Positions 23,582 to 32,487 of a stretch of DNA of 64,000 nucleotides are shown here, piece after piece. Each line of letters begins with the position of its first letter. The stretch's first letter is position 1. The stretch is from Streptomyces bacillaris (GTDB lineage: Bacteria; Actinomycetota; Actinomycetes; Streptomycetales; Streptomycetaceae), in NCBI RefSeq assembly GCF_003268675.1, contig NZ_CP029378.1:3844001-3908000 (forward strand). Direction: 5' to 3'. A program made the position numbers and the translations under genes. A model generated the notes under the pieces. It saw only the letters and a list, made by a program, of their open reading frames with translations, was not told the origin of the DNA and did no database searches.

Positions 23582-25063
23582 GTGTCTGAGGAGCTCATCC
23601 CGGAGACCCCGGAGCAGGAGACCGAAGAGAACGAGGCAGCGGAGCCGATCAAGCAGCGGAAGAACGGCCTGTACCCGGGCGTCTCCGACGAGCTTGCCGA
23701 GAACATGAAGTCGGGCTGGGCCGACACCGAACTGCACGACCTCGCCCCGATCCCGCAGGCCGAGCACACCGCCGCCCGCCGCGCCGCGCTCTCCGCGCGC
23801 TTCCCCGGCGAGCGCCTGGTCATCCCCGCGGGCAACCTGAAGACCCGCTCCAACGACACCGAGTACGCGTTCCGCGCCTCCACCGAGTACGCGTACCTCA
23901 CCGGCGACCAGACCCAGGACGGCGTCCTCGTCCTGGAGCCCACCGGCGAGCAGGGCCACCAGGCCACGATCTACCTGCTGCCCCGCTCCAACCGGGAGAA
24001 CGGCGAGTTCTGGCTGGACGGCCAGGGCGAGCTGTGGGTCGGACGCCGCCACTCCCTCACCGAGGCCGAGCAGCTGCTGGGCATCCCCGCCAAGGACGTC
24101 CGCGAGCTGGCCGCCGCGCTGGCCGAGGCCACCGGCCCGGTCCGCAGCGTGCGCGGCCACGACGCCTCCATCGAGGCCGCCCTCACCGACAAGGTGACCG
24201 CCGAGCGCGACGAGGAGCTGCGCGTCTACCTCTCCGAGGCCCGCCTCGTGAAGGACGCCTTCGAGATCTCCGAGCTGGAGAAGGCCTGCGACGCCACCGC
24301 GCGCGGCTTCGAGGACGTCGTCAAGAGCCTGGACAAGGCCGAGGCGACCAGCGAGCGCTTCATCGAGGGCACGTTCTTCCTGCGCGCCCGCATCGAGGGC
24401 AACGACATCGGCTACGGCTCGATCTGCGCCGCCGGTCCGCACGCGACCACCCTGCACTGGGTCCGCAACGACGGTGCCGTCCGCCCCGGCGAGCTGCTGC
24501 TCCTGGACGCCGGCGTCGAGACCAACGACCTCTACACCGCCGACGTGACGCGCACGCTGCCGATCAACGGCACGTTCTCGCCGCTCCAGCGCAAGATCTA
24601 CGACGCGGTGTACGAGGCCCAGGAGGCGGGCATCGCCGCCGTGAAGCCCGGTGCCGCCTTCCGCGACTTCCACGACGCCTCGCAGCGCGTGCTCGCCGAG
24701 AAGCTCGTCGAGTGGGGGCTGCTCGGGGACCTGACCGTGGAGAAGGTCCTGGAGCTGGGCCTCCAGCGCCGCTGGACCCTGCACGGCACCGGCCACATGC
24801 TCGGCATGGACGTCCACGACTGCGCCGTCGCGCGAACCGAGGCGTACGTCGACGGCATCCTGGAGCCGGGCGTCTGCCTGACCGTGGAACCCGGGCTGTA
24901 CTTCCAGGCCGACGACCTGACCGTGCCGGAGGAGTACCGGGGCATCGGCGTCCGGATCGAGGACGACATCCTCGTCACGGAGGACGGCAACCGGAACCTG
25001 TCCGACAAGCTGCCCCGCCGGGCCGACGAGGTCGAGGCCTGGATGGCGCGGCTGAAGGGCTGA
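23582..25063 (+). CDS. aminopeptidase P (Xaa-Pro aminopeptidase, M24)
   Basis: Dinuclear-metal M24 peptidase of 493 residues that removes an N-terminal residue before proline. An N-terminal creatinase-like domain (about 60-220) precedes the pita-bread catalytic domain (about 235-490). Ligand motifs seen: LLLDAGVETNDLYTADVTRT (two Asp), HGTGHMLGMDVHD (His), VEPGLYF (Glu) and GIGVRIEDDILVT (Glu). An acidic extension of about 30 residues precedes the family's start. GTG at 23582 has AAGGAGAG upstream, and TACGAT (23539-23544) is a plausible -10. Confidence 0.93.
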   Translation: MSEELIPETPEQETEENEAAEPIKQRKNGLYPGVSDELAENMKSGWADTELHDLAPIPQAEHTAARRAALSARFPGERLVIPAGNLKTRSNDTEYAFRASTEYAYLTGDQTQDGVLVLEPTGEQGHQATIYLLPRSNRENGEFWLDGQGELWVGRRHSLTEAEQLLGIPAKDVRELAAALAEATGPVRSVRGHDASIEAALTDKVTAERDEELRVYLSEARLVKDAFEISELEKACDATARGFEDVVKSLDKAEATSERFIEGTFFLRARIEGNDIGYGSICAAGPHATTLHWVRNDGAVRPGELLLLDAGVETNDLYTADVTRTLPINGTFSPLQRKIYDAVYEAQEAGIAAVKPGAAFRDFHDASQRVLAEKLVEWGLLGDLTVEKVLELGLQRRWTLHGTGHMLGMDVHDCAVARTEAYVDGILEPGVCLTVEPGLYFQADDLTVPEEYRGIGVRIEDDILVTEDGNRNLSDKLPRRADEVEAWMARLKG

Positions 25064-25116
25064 CCCATCGCCGTAGCCCGTACAGCCGGCGCACACGGCT
25101 TCGGAGGGCGTGCCGC

Positions 25117-25629
25117 TCACACCATGAGCAGCGCGCCCTCCCGCCATTTCAGGACCTTGTCGAAGCTGACCACCGCGCCGCGGCCCGGCCGGTTGCCGAA
25201 CTGGACGTGGTCCGCGAGCTGCTCGATGAGGTCCAGCCCGCGGCCGCTCTCGGCGACGCAGGGGACGGGCGCGGCGGGGGTGAGTTCGCGCCGGGCGGGG
25301 AAGCCCGGTCCCGAGTCGGCCACCTCGATACGGCACATCTCGCCGTCCAGATAGGCCGTGACCCGGTACTGCCCGGAGTCCGCCGGGGACTGTCCGGAGC
25401 GGGAGTCCGTCCGCTCGCCGTGGTCGCCCGGCTCTCCGTGCTCCACGAGGCCCGACCGGTCGCCGCCGTGCTCGACGGCGTTGGCACAGGCCTCGCTGAG
25501 CGCGACCGACAGGTCGAAGCAGATGTCGGGGTCGACCCCCGCGGTCTCCATGGTGCCGAGCAGAAAGCGACGGGCGAGCGGAACGCTCGCAGCCTCGCGC
25601 CGCAAATGGAGTGACCACCAGATGCTCAT
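25117..25629 (-). CDS. anti-sigma-type ATP-binding protein (HATPase_c)
   Basis: A 170-residue single-domain GHKL ATPase of the RsbW type. Motifs: N-box ALSEACANAVEHG, G1 region VADSGPGFP, G2 region ESGRGLDLIEQLAD. The central charged insert (about 70-90) is unusual for the family. ATG at 25629 is supported by GGAGG 7 nt upstream. It converges with the aminopeptidase gene. Target sigma factor or antagonist unknown. Confidence 0.82.
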   Translation of the reverse strand: MSIWWSLHLRREAASVPLARRFLLGTMETAGVDPDICFDLSVALSEACANAVEHGGDRSGLVEHGEPGDHGERTDSRSGQSPADSGQYRVTAYLDGEMCRIEVADSGPGFPARRELTPAAPVPCVAESGRGLDLIEQLADHVQFGNRPGRGAVVSFDKVLKWREGALLMV

Positions 25630-25934
25630 GCTCCAGCCTCCCGGCCGCGGCTCGACGTATCGATACGTATTGCCGCGCTTCGCCCTTCGTAAGCACGGAT
25701 CGGCTGTGAGAGCCCTCATTCGGCGGATGCGTATATTCCGCGCGCCGGTGTATGGCCGCGCGCGGAAGGAGCGGTCGGGGGCGGGGCCGGGGGCCGGGGC
25801 ACGTTCCGGAGACGGGGCGTCCGCACTCCGTACATCCCCCGCCAACAGCCGCAACAAGCGCGCTTGGGGACGGAGGCTGATCTTCCGGACCTGCCGTACC
25901 GCGCGGGGGTGCGCAGTGCGATGATGTTCCGGCC
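25630..25934. promoter_or_regulatory. divergent promoter region with a 14-bp palindrome
   Basis: This 305-bp spacer contains the perfect palindrome ACGTATCGATACGT at 25655-25668, about 26 bp upstream of the ATPase start. It is a possible operator or a transcript-leader hairpin. No gene is seen. Confidence 0.4.
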
Positions 25935-26804
25935 ATGTCCACGCCTGTCGCACACGCCGGAGCCGGTCTGCGGCTCATGAGGGCCGCGGTGTTCACCGCG
26001 GTCTGCGTCGTGCTGTCCGCGGCGGGACACACCTTCGCCGCCGGTGCGCCGGTCCCCGCGTGGACCGTGCTCGCCGGGTTCCTGAGCGTCCTCGCGGTGG
26101 CCTCGGCGCTCGCCGGACGGGAACGCTCCCTGCGGTCGATCGCGGGTGCGCTGGCGGGTGGTCAGATCGTCCTGCACGTCCTCTTCGCGTACGGCAGCCA
26201 CGGCAGCGCCCAGGCCGTCGCCGCCGCCGCGCCCAGGGGCAGCGGCGAGAACCAGCTGATCCGCTTCGCCGCCGGGCTGGTGTGCGGGGCGGGCCCGGGA
26301 CAGCTCGACGCCACCGAGGCGCACCGCATCGTCACCACGGCGGGCATAGACCCCGCCACGGTCACGGCCGCGACGGCACAGGGCCACGGCCACCTCGCCT
26401 CGGCCGCCACCACGGCCGGCGCGGTCTCCGACGGCGGCTCGGACATCGCGTCGGCGTACGCGACGGCTCTCGCCCTGCTGCCGGCCCTGCCGATGTTCCT
26501 GGCCCACCTGCTCGCCGCGCTCGCCGCCGGCTGGCTGCTGCGGCGCGGTGAGGCCGCCCTCTTCCGGCTGGCCCGGCTCTCGGCGTACGGCGCCCAGGAG
26601 CTGGCGGCCGCTGCCCGGCTGCGCTCCCTGCGCGCCGCGCTCGCACTCGTACGCGCCCTGCGCACCGGAGCGCGCGAGCAGCTCACGAGCGGCCCGCGCG
26701 CCCTGCGTACGGCCGACGACGACCCGGTGCCGACGGCCGGGGATCCTCTGCAGCACCTGGTGATCAGGCGCGGGCCTCCGGCCCCGTACGCCCTCGCAGC
26801 CTGA
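25935..26804 (+). CDS. integral membrane protein of the copper locus, unknown function
   Basis: A 289-residue protein with about four hydrophobic segments (near 17-35, 43-62, 72-92 and 178-200) and a predicted soluble loop containing GHGHL. The cytoplasmic C-terminal part is rich in Arg and Leu. No domain is firmly recognised. It lies just upstream of the copper genes but is separated by a hairpin (26854-26879), so it may be transcribed alone. A copper role is inferred from position only. Confidence 0.75.
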   Translation: MSTPVAHAGAGLRLMRAAVFTAVCVVLSAAGHTFAAGAPVPAWTVLAGFLSVLAVASALAGRERSLRSIAGALAGGQIVLHVLFAYGSHGSAQAVAAAAPRGSGENQLIRFAAGLVCGAGPGQLDATEAHRIVTTAGIDPATVTAATAQGHGHLASAATTAGAVSDGGSDIASAYATALALLPALPMFLAHLLAALAAGWLLRRGEAALFRLARLSAYGAQELAAAARLRSLRAALALVRALRTGAREQLTSGPRALRTADDDPVPTAGDPLQHLVIRRGPPAPYALAA

Positions 26805-26853
26805 CGCGACATCGTCGTCCACCGCCCGGAACGGATCAGCACCGCCGGGACGG

Positions 26854-26879
26854 GCCGCCCGCCCCTGTTCCCGGGCGGC
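26854..26879 (+). terminator. hairpin, probable terminator
   Basis: GCCGCCCG pairs with CGGGCGGC (8 bp, 10-nt loop), 50 nt after the membrane-protein stop. Confidence 0.5.
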
Positions 26880-27026
26880 TCCCCGTGGGCTGTGCCGGAT
26901 CCCTCCTGGAGGCCCCGCCCGGGGCTCCCGGGGACCCCTCCGGACCGGACGAGGTGTCGTGCCGCCGTCGCGCACCCGCGCGCCGGACCACCGTGATTCC
27001 CCTTCCTCTGTGGAGTGATCCCTGCC

Positions 27027-27797
27027 ATGAACCTTTCCCGTATCGCCCTCGCCACCGGTGTCGCCGCGTCCACCGTCCTGCTGCTCGCCGGTCCCGCCGC
27101 CGCGCACGTCAGCGTCCAGCCGCAGGGCGAGGCCGCCAAGGGCGGTTACGCCACCCTCAACTTCAAGGTCCCCAACGAGCGGGACCAGGCCTCCACGGTC
27201 AAGCTCGAGGTGAACTTCCCGGCCGAGCACCCGCTCTCCTCCGTCACCCCCGAGGCCGTGCCGGGCTGGAAGATCGAGATCACCAAGGGCAAGCTCGACA
27301 AGCCCCTGGAGGTGCACGGCCGGAAGATCACCGAGGCCGTCACCAAGGTGACCTGGACCGCCGACGGCTCCAAGATCGAGCCCGGCTACTTCCAGCAGTT
27401 CCCGGTCTCCGTGGGGCAGCTGCCCGAGGACGCCGACCAGATGATCTTCAAGGCCATCCAGACGTACGACAACAAGGAGGTCGTCCGCTGGATCGAGGAG
27501 CCCAAGGCCGGCGGCGAGGAGCCCGACTCCCCGGCCCCGGTCCTGGCGCTCTCCGCCGCCTCCGACGACCACCACGGCGGTGGCGCGGCCGGTGACACCG
27601 AGGCCGGTGACGACCACGCGGCCGACGACAAGGCCACCGACAAGGCCGCGTCGGCCGAGGGCGACAAGAAGGAGACGCACGCCGCGTCCTCCTCGTCGAG
27701 CGACACCACGGCGCGCACCCTGGGCATCATCGGCATCGTCGTCGGCATCGCGGGCGTCGCGTTCGGCGTGCTCGCCGGCCGCCGCCGTTCGGCCTGA
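27027..27797 (+). CDS. ycnI: YcnI-family (DUF1775) copper-binding membrane-anchored protein
   Basis: A 256-residue exported protein. The signal peptide ends in AAA, so the mature protein begins with His (HVSVQPQGE), as in YcnI and CopC proteins where the N-terminal amine and His bind Cu(II). The DUF1775 domain (about 27-170) has the conserved Trp in VPGWKIEI. An acidic/His linker (DDHHGGG) and a C-terminal membrane anchor (about 231-250) followed by RRRSA keep it on the outer face of the membrane. It begins the copper gene run sco-ecuC-copCD-dtpA. Confidence 0.9.
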   Translation: MNLSRIALATGVAASTVLLLAGPAAAHVSVQPQGEAAKGGYATLNFKVPNERDQASTVKLEVNFPAEHPLSSVTPEAVPGWKIEITKGKLDKPLEVHGRKITEAVTKVTWTADGSKIEPGYFQQFPVSVGQLPEDADQMIFKAIQTYDNKEVVRWIEEPKAGGEEPDSPAPVLALSAASDDHHGGGAAGDTEAGDDHAADDKATDKAASAEGDKKETHAASSSSSDTTARTLGIIGIVVGIAGVAFGVLAGRRRSA

Positions 27798-27803
27798 TCC
27801 GGC

Positions 27804-27856
27804 CGGGCCGGGCCGTACCGCGTCCGTACTGCGGCGTACGCGTACGGCCCGGCCCG
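27804..27856 (+). terminator. hairpin between ycnI and sco
   Basis: CGGGCCGGGCCGTAC pairs perfectly with GTACGGCCCGGCCCG (15 bp, 23-nt loop). It may terminate or attenuate transcription between ycnI and sco, or stabilise the upstream mRNA. Confidence 0.6.
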
Positions 27857-27895
27857 CCGGTCCCACCACCCTCACCACGTTCAGGACATCTCTTC

Positions 27896-28555
27896 ATGCG
27901 CAACAGAACAGCAGTGGCAGCCGTGGCGTTGGCCGCCGCTGCCGCACTGGCCCTCTCGGCCTGCGGCAGCGACGGTGACAAGGCGGGCTCCTCGTCGATC
28001 GCCGATGTCGAGGCCTCGCCCAAGACCGGGGCCGCGACCGTCCTCCACCAGGAGTTCACCAAGCCGGACCTGGTCCTCACCGACACCGACGGCAAGAAGT
28101 ACGACCTCCGCGAGGCGACCAAGGGCAAGCCGACGCTCATCTACTTCGGCTACACCAACTGCCCCGACGTCTGCCCGCTGACCATGAGCAACATCTCCGT
28201 CGCCAAGCGGGACCTGCCCAAGGCCGACCAGGAGAAGCTCCAGGTCGTCTTCGTCACCACCGACCCCGAGCGCGACACACCCGCCTCGCTCGGCAAGTGG
28301 CTCAAGGCCCAGGACCCCACCTTCATCGGCCTCACCGGCGACTTCCCCACCATCCAGGCGGGGGCGCGCCAGATCGGCATCGGCATCGAGCCCGCTACGA
28401 CGGACAAGGACGGCAAGCCCGTCTCGATGCACGGGGCGCAGGTCGTCGCCTTCTCCCCGAAGACGGACGGCGGTTACGTCCTCTACGGCGAGGAGACCAC
28501 CGCCGAGGACTTCGCGAAGGACCTCCCCAAGCTGGTCAAGGGGGAGAACCCGTGA
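27896..28555 (+). CDS. sco: Sco1/SenC-family copper metallochaperone lipoprotein
   Basis: A 219-residue lipoprotein (lipobox LSAC, lipidated Cys near residue 23) with a thioredoxin fold. The Cu-binding motif CPDVC (in GYTNCPDVCPLT) and a distal His in SMHGAQVV complete the copper site. In Streptomyces lividans the orthologue delivers copper to the CuA site of cytochrome c oxidase. Its stop overlaps the next start by 4 bp (GTGA), so it is co-translated with the PCuAC chaperone. Confidence 0.93.
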   Translation: MRNRTAVAAVALAAAAALALSACGSDGDKAGSSSIADVEASPKTGAATVLHQEFTKPDLVLTDTDGKKYDLREATKGKPTLIYFGYTNCPDVCPLTMSNISVAKRDLPKADQEKLQVVFVTTDPERDTPASLGKWLKAQDPTFIGLTGDFPTIQAGARQIGIGIEPATTDKDGKPVSMHGAQVVAFSPKTDGGYVLYGEETTAEDFAKDLPKLVKGENP

Positions 28556-29001
28556 ACCGCCGCACGACCCTCGCCGCCGTCCTCGCCCTCACCACCGGGC
28601 TGACGCTGGCGGGGTGCTCCACGGACAGCGGTGAGCCCCAGCTGAAGGTCGTCGGCGCGTTCATGCCGCAGCCCGTCAGCGACATGGCCGCCGGCTTCCT
28701 CGTCGTCCAGAACAGCGGGTCCACCGCCGACCGGCTCACCTCGGTGACGAGCCCGCTCTCCGACGACGTCACGATCCACGAGACGAAGAACCAGCAGATG
28801 CGCGAGGTCTCGTCGTTCGAGGTGCCGGCCAACGGCGAGCTCGATCTCGAACGCGGCGGCAACCACATCATGTTCATGAAGCTCAAGCAGAAGCCCAAGC
28901 AGGGCGAGAAGGTCTCCGTCGAGCTGCACTTCGAGAAGGCCGACCCCATCACGGTCGACCTGCCGGTGAAGGAAACCACCCACAACCCGAAGAAGCAGTG
29001 A
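28552..29001 (+). CDS. ecuC: PCuAC-type extracellular copper chaperone (ECuC)
   Basis: A 149-residue lipoprotein with lipobox LAGC. It carries the family Cu(I) motif H(M)-x10-M-x21-H-x-M, visible as IHETKNQQMREV and NHIMFM. In S. lividans ECuC binds both Cu(I) and Cu(II) and passes copper to Sco. The GTG start overlaps the sco stop by 4 bp. A Lys/Pro-rich tail follows the beta-barrel. Confidence 0.92.
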   Translation: MNRRTTLAAVLALTTGLTLAGCSTDSGEPQLKVVGAFMPQPVSDMAAGFLVVQNSGSTADRLTSVTSPLSDDVTIHETKNQQMREVSSFEVPANGELDLERGGNHIMFMKLKQKPKQGEKVSVELHFEKADPITVDLPVKETTHNPKKQ

Positions 29002-29011
29002 GGGACCGACC

Positions 29012-31030
29012 GTGATGACCGCCACCGCCCCGCGTCCACGGCCCTCCCGGACAGGACAGCCGTCCCGGACAGGGCGACCGTCCCCGGCAGGACGGCCGTC
29101 CCCGACACGCCGGCCGTCCCCGATACGGCGACCGTTCGCCGCCGTCGCGCTCCTCGCCGCCCTGTTCAGCCTGGTGTCCGGGCTGCTGCTGGCCGGTGCC
29201 GGACCGGCGGCCGCGCACGCCGCCCTCACCGGGAGCGACCCGCAGGACGGGGCGGTGGTGGCCACCGCGCCCAAGGAGGTCACCCTCACCTTCTCCGAGG
29301 CGATCGCCGTCGGCGACGGTTCGATCCGGGTCCTGGACCCCAGCAGCAAGCGCGCCGACACGGGCGTCGAGCCGAAGGACCTCTCCGACGGCTCCACCGT
29401 CCGGTACGGCGTCGAACTGCTCCCCGGCCTGCCGGACGGCACCTACACGGTGGCCTGGCAGGCCATCTCGGCCGACAGCCACCCCATCTCCGGCGCCTTC
29501 ACGTTCTCCATCGGCGCCCCCTCCGAGACCACCGTGGCCCTGCCCTCCGAGGAGGTGGGCGGCGGCGCGGTCGGCACGGTCTACGGCATCGCGCGGTACA
29601 TCGCGTACGCCGGGTTCATCCTGCTCGTCGGCGGCGCGGCCTTCGTCCTGGGCTGCTGGCCCCGGGGCGCGACCGCCCGGCCGATGCAGCGGCTCGTGGT
29701 GCGCGGCTGGATCACCCTGACCGCGGCGACCCTGGCCATGCTGCTGCTGCGCAACCCGTACACCGGCAGCGGGAAGTTCGCCGACGCCTTCGACCTGGAC
29801 GGGCTCCAGGCCGTCCTGGACACCAAGCCGGGCGCCGCCCTCGTCTCCCGGCTGCTGCTGCTCGGCGCGGCCGCGCTCTTCATCGCGGTGCTGTTCGGTA
29901 CGTACGCCCGACGCGAGGACGCCGTCGAGAAGAGGGACCTCACCTTCGGCCTGGCCGTCGGCGGCGGGGTAGTCGCGGCGGGCATCGCCGCCACCTGGGC
30001 CATGTCCGAGCACGCCTCGACCGGTATCCAGGCGGGGATCGCCATGCCGGTGGACGTCCTGCACCTGCTGGCCGTGGCCGCCTGGCTGGGTGGTCTGGTC
30101 TCGCTCCTGGTGGCGCTGTACCGGACGCCGGACATCGGGAGCGAGGCCGTACGGCGGTTCTCCCGGGTCGCGTTCGCCAGTGTGCTGGTCCTGGCGGCGA
30201 CCGGGATCTACCAGTCGTGGCGGCAGGTCGGCTCCTGGTCGGCGCTGACCGGGACGCGGTACGGGCAGCTCCTGATCGTCAAGGTCGCGCTCATCGTGCT
30301 CCTGCTCGCCGTGGCGTGGTTCTCGCGGCGGTGGACGGGGCAGCTGACGGATGCGGGCACTGCTTCCGGGGCTTCCGTGACCTCCGATCCTTCCAAGTCT
30401 TCCGTGACCTCCGAGGGCGCGGCCGAAACGGTGGAGACCGCCGACGACGTCGCCCCGGAGCGTGCCGCGCAACTCGCCCGGCAGCGGGCCGCCCTGACCG
30501 CCACGAAGAAGAAGCGGATACGGGACGCCGACGCGGAGCGCTCCGGGCTGCGCCGCTCGGTACTGGCCGAGGCCGCGATCGCCGTGGTCCTGCTGGCCGT
30601 CACCACCCTGCTGACGTCGACCGAGCCGGGCCGTACGGAGGAGGAGGCCAAGGGCGCCTCCACCGCGGCGACCGCCCCGGCGGCCTCGGGGCCCGTCAAC
30701 CTGAGCATGCCCTTCGACACCGGCGGCCGGAACGGCAAGGGGACCGTCCGGATCGACATCGACCCCGGGCGCTCCGGCGCCAACGAGCTGCATGTGTGGA
30801 TCGACGGCAGCGACGGCAAGCCGATGGACGTCCCCGAGCTGAAGGTGGCCCTCACCCTGGAGGCGCAGGAGATCGGCCCGCTGCCGGTCGCGCCCGACCG
30901 GCTCGCCGAGGGGCACTGGTCGGCGAGCAATGTCCAGATCCCGATGGCGGGGGAGTGGAAGGTGGACGTGACGGTACGGACGTCCGACATCGACCAGGTC
31001 ACCATCGACAAGACCGTGAAGATCGGCTGA
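29012..31030 (+). CDS. CopC-CopD fusion copper transport/resistance protein
   Basis: A 672-residue membrane protein. After a basic, repeat-containing N-terminus (RPSxxG units, about residues 10-40) and a signal sequence ending AAA, the CopC domain begins with His (HAALTGSDPQDGAVV) and includes SADSHPISGAF. CopD follows with about eight membrane helices (about 190-450), then a charged cytoplasmic loop (about 450-515), a further helix and a C-terminal extracytoplasmic beta domain. It probably imports or hands over copper for the DtpA/Sco pathway. GTG at 29012 has AGGGA 6 nt upstream; the next codon is ATG. It lies 10 bp from ecuC and 4 bp from dtpA. Confidence 0.88.
   Translation: MMTATAPRPRPSRTGQPSRTGRPSPAGRPSPTRRPSPIRRPFAAVALLAALFSLVSGLLLAGAGPAAAHAALTGSDPQDGAVVATAPKEVTLTFSEAIAVGDGSIRVLDPSSKRADTGVEPKDLSDGSTVRYGVELLPGLPDGTYTVAWQAISADSHPISGAFTFSIGAPSETTVALPSEEVGGGAVGTVYGIARYIAYAGFILLVGGAAFVLGCWPRGATARPMQRLVVRGWITLTAATLAMLLLRNPYTGSGKFADAFDLDGLQAVLDTKPGAALVSRLLLLGAAALFIAVLFGTYARREDAVEKRDLTFGLAVGGGVVAAGIAATWAMSEHASTGIQAGIAMPVDVLHLLAVAAWLGGLVSLLVALYRTPDIGSEAVRRFSRVAFASVLVLAATGIYQSWRQVGSWSALTGTRYGQLLIVKVALIVLLLAVAWFSRRWTGQLTDAGTASGASVTSDPSKSSVTSEGAAETVETADDVAPERAAQLARQRAALTATKKKRIRDADAERSGLRRSVLAEAAIAVVLLAVTTLLTSTEPGRTEEEAKGASTAATAPAASGPVNLSMPFDTGGRNGKGTVRIDIDPGRSGANELHVWIDGSDGKPMDVPELKVALTLEAQEIGPLPVAPDRLAEGHWSASNVQIPMAGEWKVDVTVRTSDIDQVTIDKTVKIG
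29042..29131 (+). repeat. in-frame 18-bp tandem repeat, 5 copies
   Basis: Units like ccgtccccgacaggacgg occur every 18 bp at 29042, 29060, 29078, 29096 and 29114, encoding R/Q-P-S-x-x-G/R hexapeptides before the membrane signal of the CopC-CopD protein. Confidence 0.85.
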
Positions 31031-31034
31031 GTAC

Positions 31035-32396
31035 ATGAGCAGCAGGACCAGGACAGGGAAGGGCAACGGCCGGCGGGCCCCGGGCTCCGCTTCCACGGCG
31101 GACTCCGGCCCGGGCACGGCTCCGGAGACCGCCCCGGATACGGCCCCCGTCGGCGTCTCGCGGCGGCGGCTGCTGGGCGGCGTGGGTGCGGCGGGCGCCA
31201 CCGGGCTGGTGGTCGGCGCGGCGGGCGGGGCGGCCGGGTATGCGGCGACCCGTCCCGAGGAGCCGACCGCCCTGACGACCGTCGGCTCCACCGAGGCGAT
31301 GTTTCACGGGAAACATCAACCGGGGATCACCACTCCGCTTCAGGCCCGGGGCCATCTCGTCGCCTTCGACCTGGTGGCGGGGGCGGGCCGCAAGGAGGCC
31401 GTGGCCCTGATGCGGCGCTGGTCGGCGGTGGCGCGCGAGCTGATGGCGGGCCGCCCGGCAGCCGGCTCGGCGGACGGGCCCGGCCATGACACCGGCATCG
31501 CGCTGGACGCGGGTCCCTCCTCCCTCACGGTGACCTTCGGCTTCGGCCGTACGTTCTTCGCGCGTACGGGTCTCACCTCCCGGCTGCCCGCCGCGCTCGA
31601 CCCGCTCCCCCCGTTCTCCTCCGACCAGCTGGACGCCAAGCGCTCCGACGGCGACCTGTGGGTGCAGATCGGGGCCGATGACGCCCTGGTCGCCTTCCAC
31701 GCCCTGCGGGCCGTCCAGAAGGAGGGAGCGGGAACGGCACGGGTGCGCTGGCAGATGAACGGCTTCAACCGCACCCCCGGGGCGACGGCCCGGCCGATGA
31801 CCGCCCGCAACCTGATGGGCCAGATCGACGGGACCGGCAACCCGAAGCAGACCGACGAGGACTTCGAGCGGCGGGTCTTCGTGCCCGCCTCCCCCGGCAC
31901 CCCGCACGAGTGGCTGGAGGGCGGTTCGTACGCCGTCGTCCGCCGCATCAGGATGCTGCTGGACGACTGGGAGAAGCTTCCGGTGGACCGGCAGGAGCGG
32001 GTCATCGGGCGGCGCAAGGCGGACGGGGCCCCGCTGAGCGGGGGCGGCGAGACCACGCCGCTGGACCTCGACAAGGCGGGCCCGGACGGCCGGCTGGTGA
32101 TCCCCGACAACGCCCACGCCCGGATCTCCGCCCCGGAGGCGAACGGCGGGGCCGCCATGCTGCGGCGCCCGTTCTCGTACCACGACGGGATCTCGGAGGA
32201 CGGCACTCCGGACGCCGGGCTGCTCTTCGTCTGCTGGCAGGCGGACCCGTTCAAGGGGTTCGTTCCGGTGCAGCGGAAGCTCGACCGGGGCGATGCCCTG
32301 TCGGCGTTCATCCGGCACGAGGCGAGCGGGCTGTTCGCGGTGCCGGGCGGGGCGGCGGAGGGCGAGTACGTGGGGCAGCGGCTGCTGGAGTCGTGA
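31035..32396 (+). CDS. dtpA: Tat-exported DyP-type heme peroxidase DtpA
   Basis: Dye-decolourising peroxidase of 453 residues. A twin-arginine signal (SRRRLLGG, about 42-49, then a hydrophobic stretch to about 72) exports the folded heme protein. The GxxDG signature GQIDGTGN is at about 262-269 with the catalytic Asp, and the proximal heme ligand is probably the His of DNAHARIS (near 360). In S. lividans DtpA is needed for maturation of the copper oxidase GlxA and sits in the same copper operon. The coding sequence contains a parS-like site at codons 89-94. The ATG is 4 bp after copCD with no strong ribosome site. Confidence 0.92.
   Translation: MSSRTRTGKGNGRRAPGSASTADSGPGTAPETAPDTAPVGVSRRRLLGGVGAAGATGLVVGAAGGAAGYAATRPEEPTALTTVGSTEAMFHGKHQPGITTPLQARGHLVAFDLVAGAGRKEAVALMRRWSAVARELMAGRPAAGSADGPGHDTGIALDAGPSSLTVTFGFGRTFFARTGLTSRLPAALDPLPPFSSDQLDAKRSDGDLWVQIGADDALVAFHALRAVQKEGAGTARVRWQMNGFNRTPGATARPMTARNLMGQIDGTGNPKQTDEDFERRVFVPASPGTPHEWLEGGSYAVVRRIRMLLDDWEKLPVDRQERVIGRRKADGAPLSGGGETTPLDLDKAGPDGRLVIPDNAHARISAPEANGGAAMLRRPFSYHDGISEDGTPDAGLLFVCWQADPFKGFVPVQRKLDRGDALSAFIRHEASGLFAVPGGAAEGEYVGQRLLES
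31300..31315. other. parS: parS-like site with one mismatch, inside dtpA
   Basis: TGTTTCACGGGAAACA differs from the consensus by one base in the centre, so the palindrome is imperfect. It encodes MFHGKH in dtpA. Confidence 0.6.
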
Positions 32397-32475
32397 GGCC
32401 GGGTGCCTCAGGGGCCCGGGGGCGCTCGGCCTCGACCGGATTCTGAGACGGCGAGGCTCCCGCCGTACGGCGCAA

Positions 32476-32481
32476 TAGGGT
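32476..32481 (+). promoter_or_regulatory. -10 element for a leaderless pheA mRNA
   Basis: TAGGGT lies 6 nt before the pheA ATG and no ribosome site is present, consistent with transcription starting at the A of the ATG. Confidence 0.5.
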
Positions 32482-32487
32482 GAGCGT

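Noticed and set aside
23576..26032. 818-codon minus frame across aminopeptidase P and neighbouring genes
   Set aside because: It overlaps three supported genes; Gly/Ala/Val-rich translation without a domain.
29042..29131. CRISPR array or regulatory repeat
   Set aside because: The units are contiguous, 18 bp, and in frame with the CopC-CopD N-terminus.
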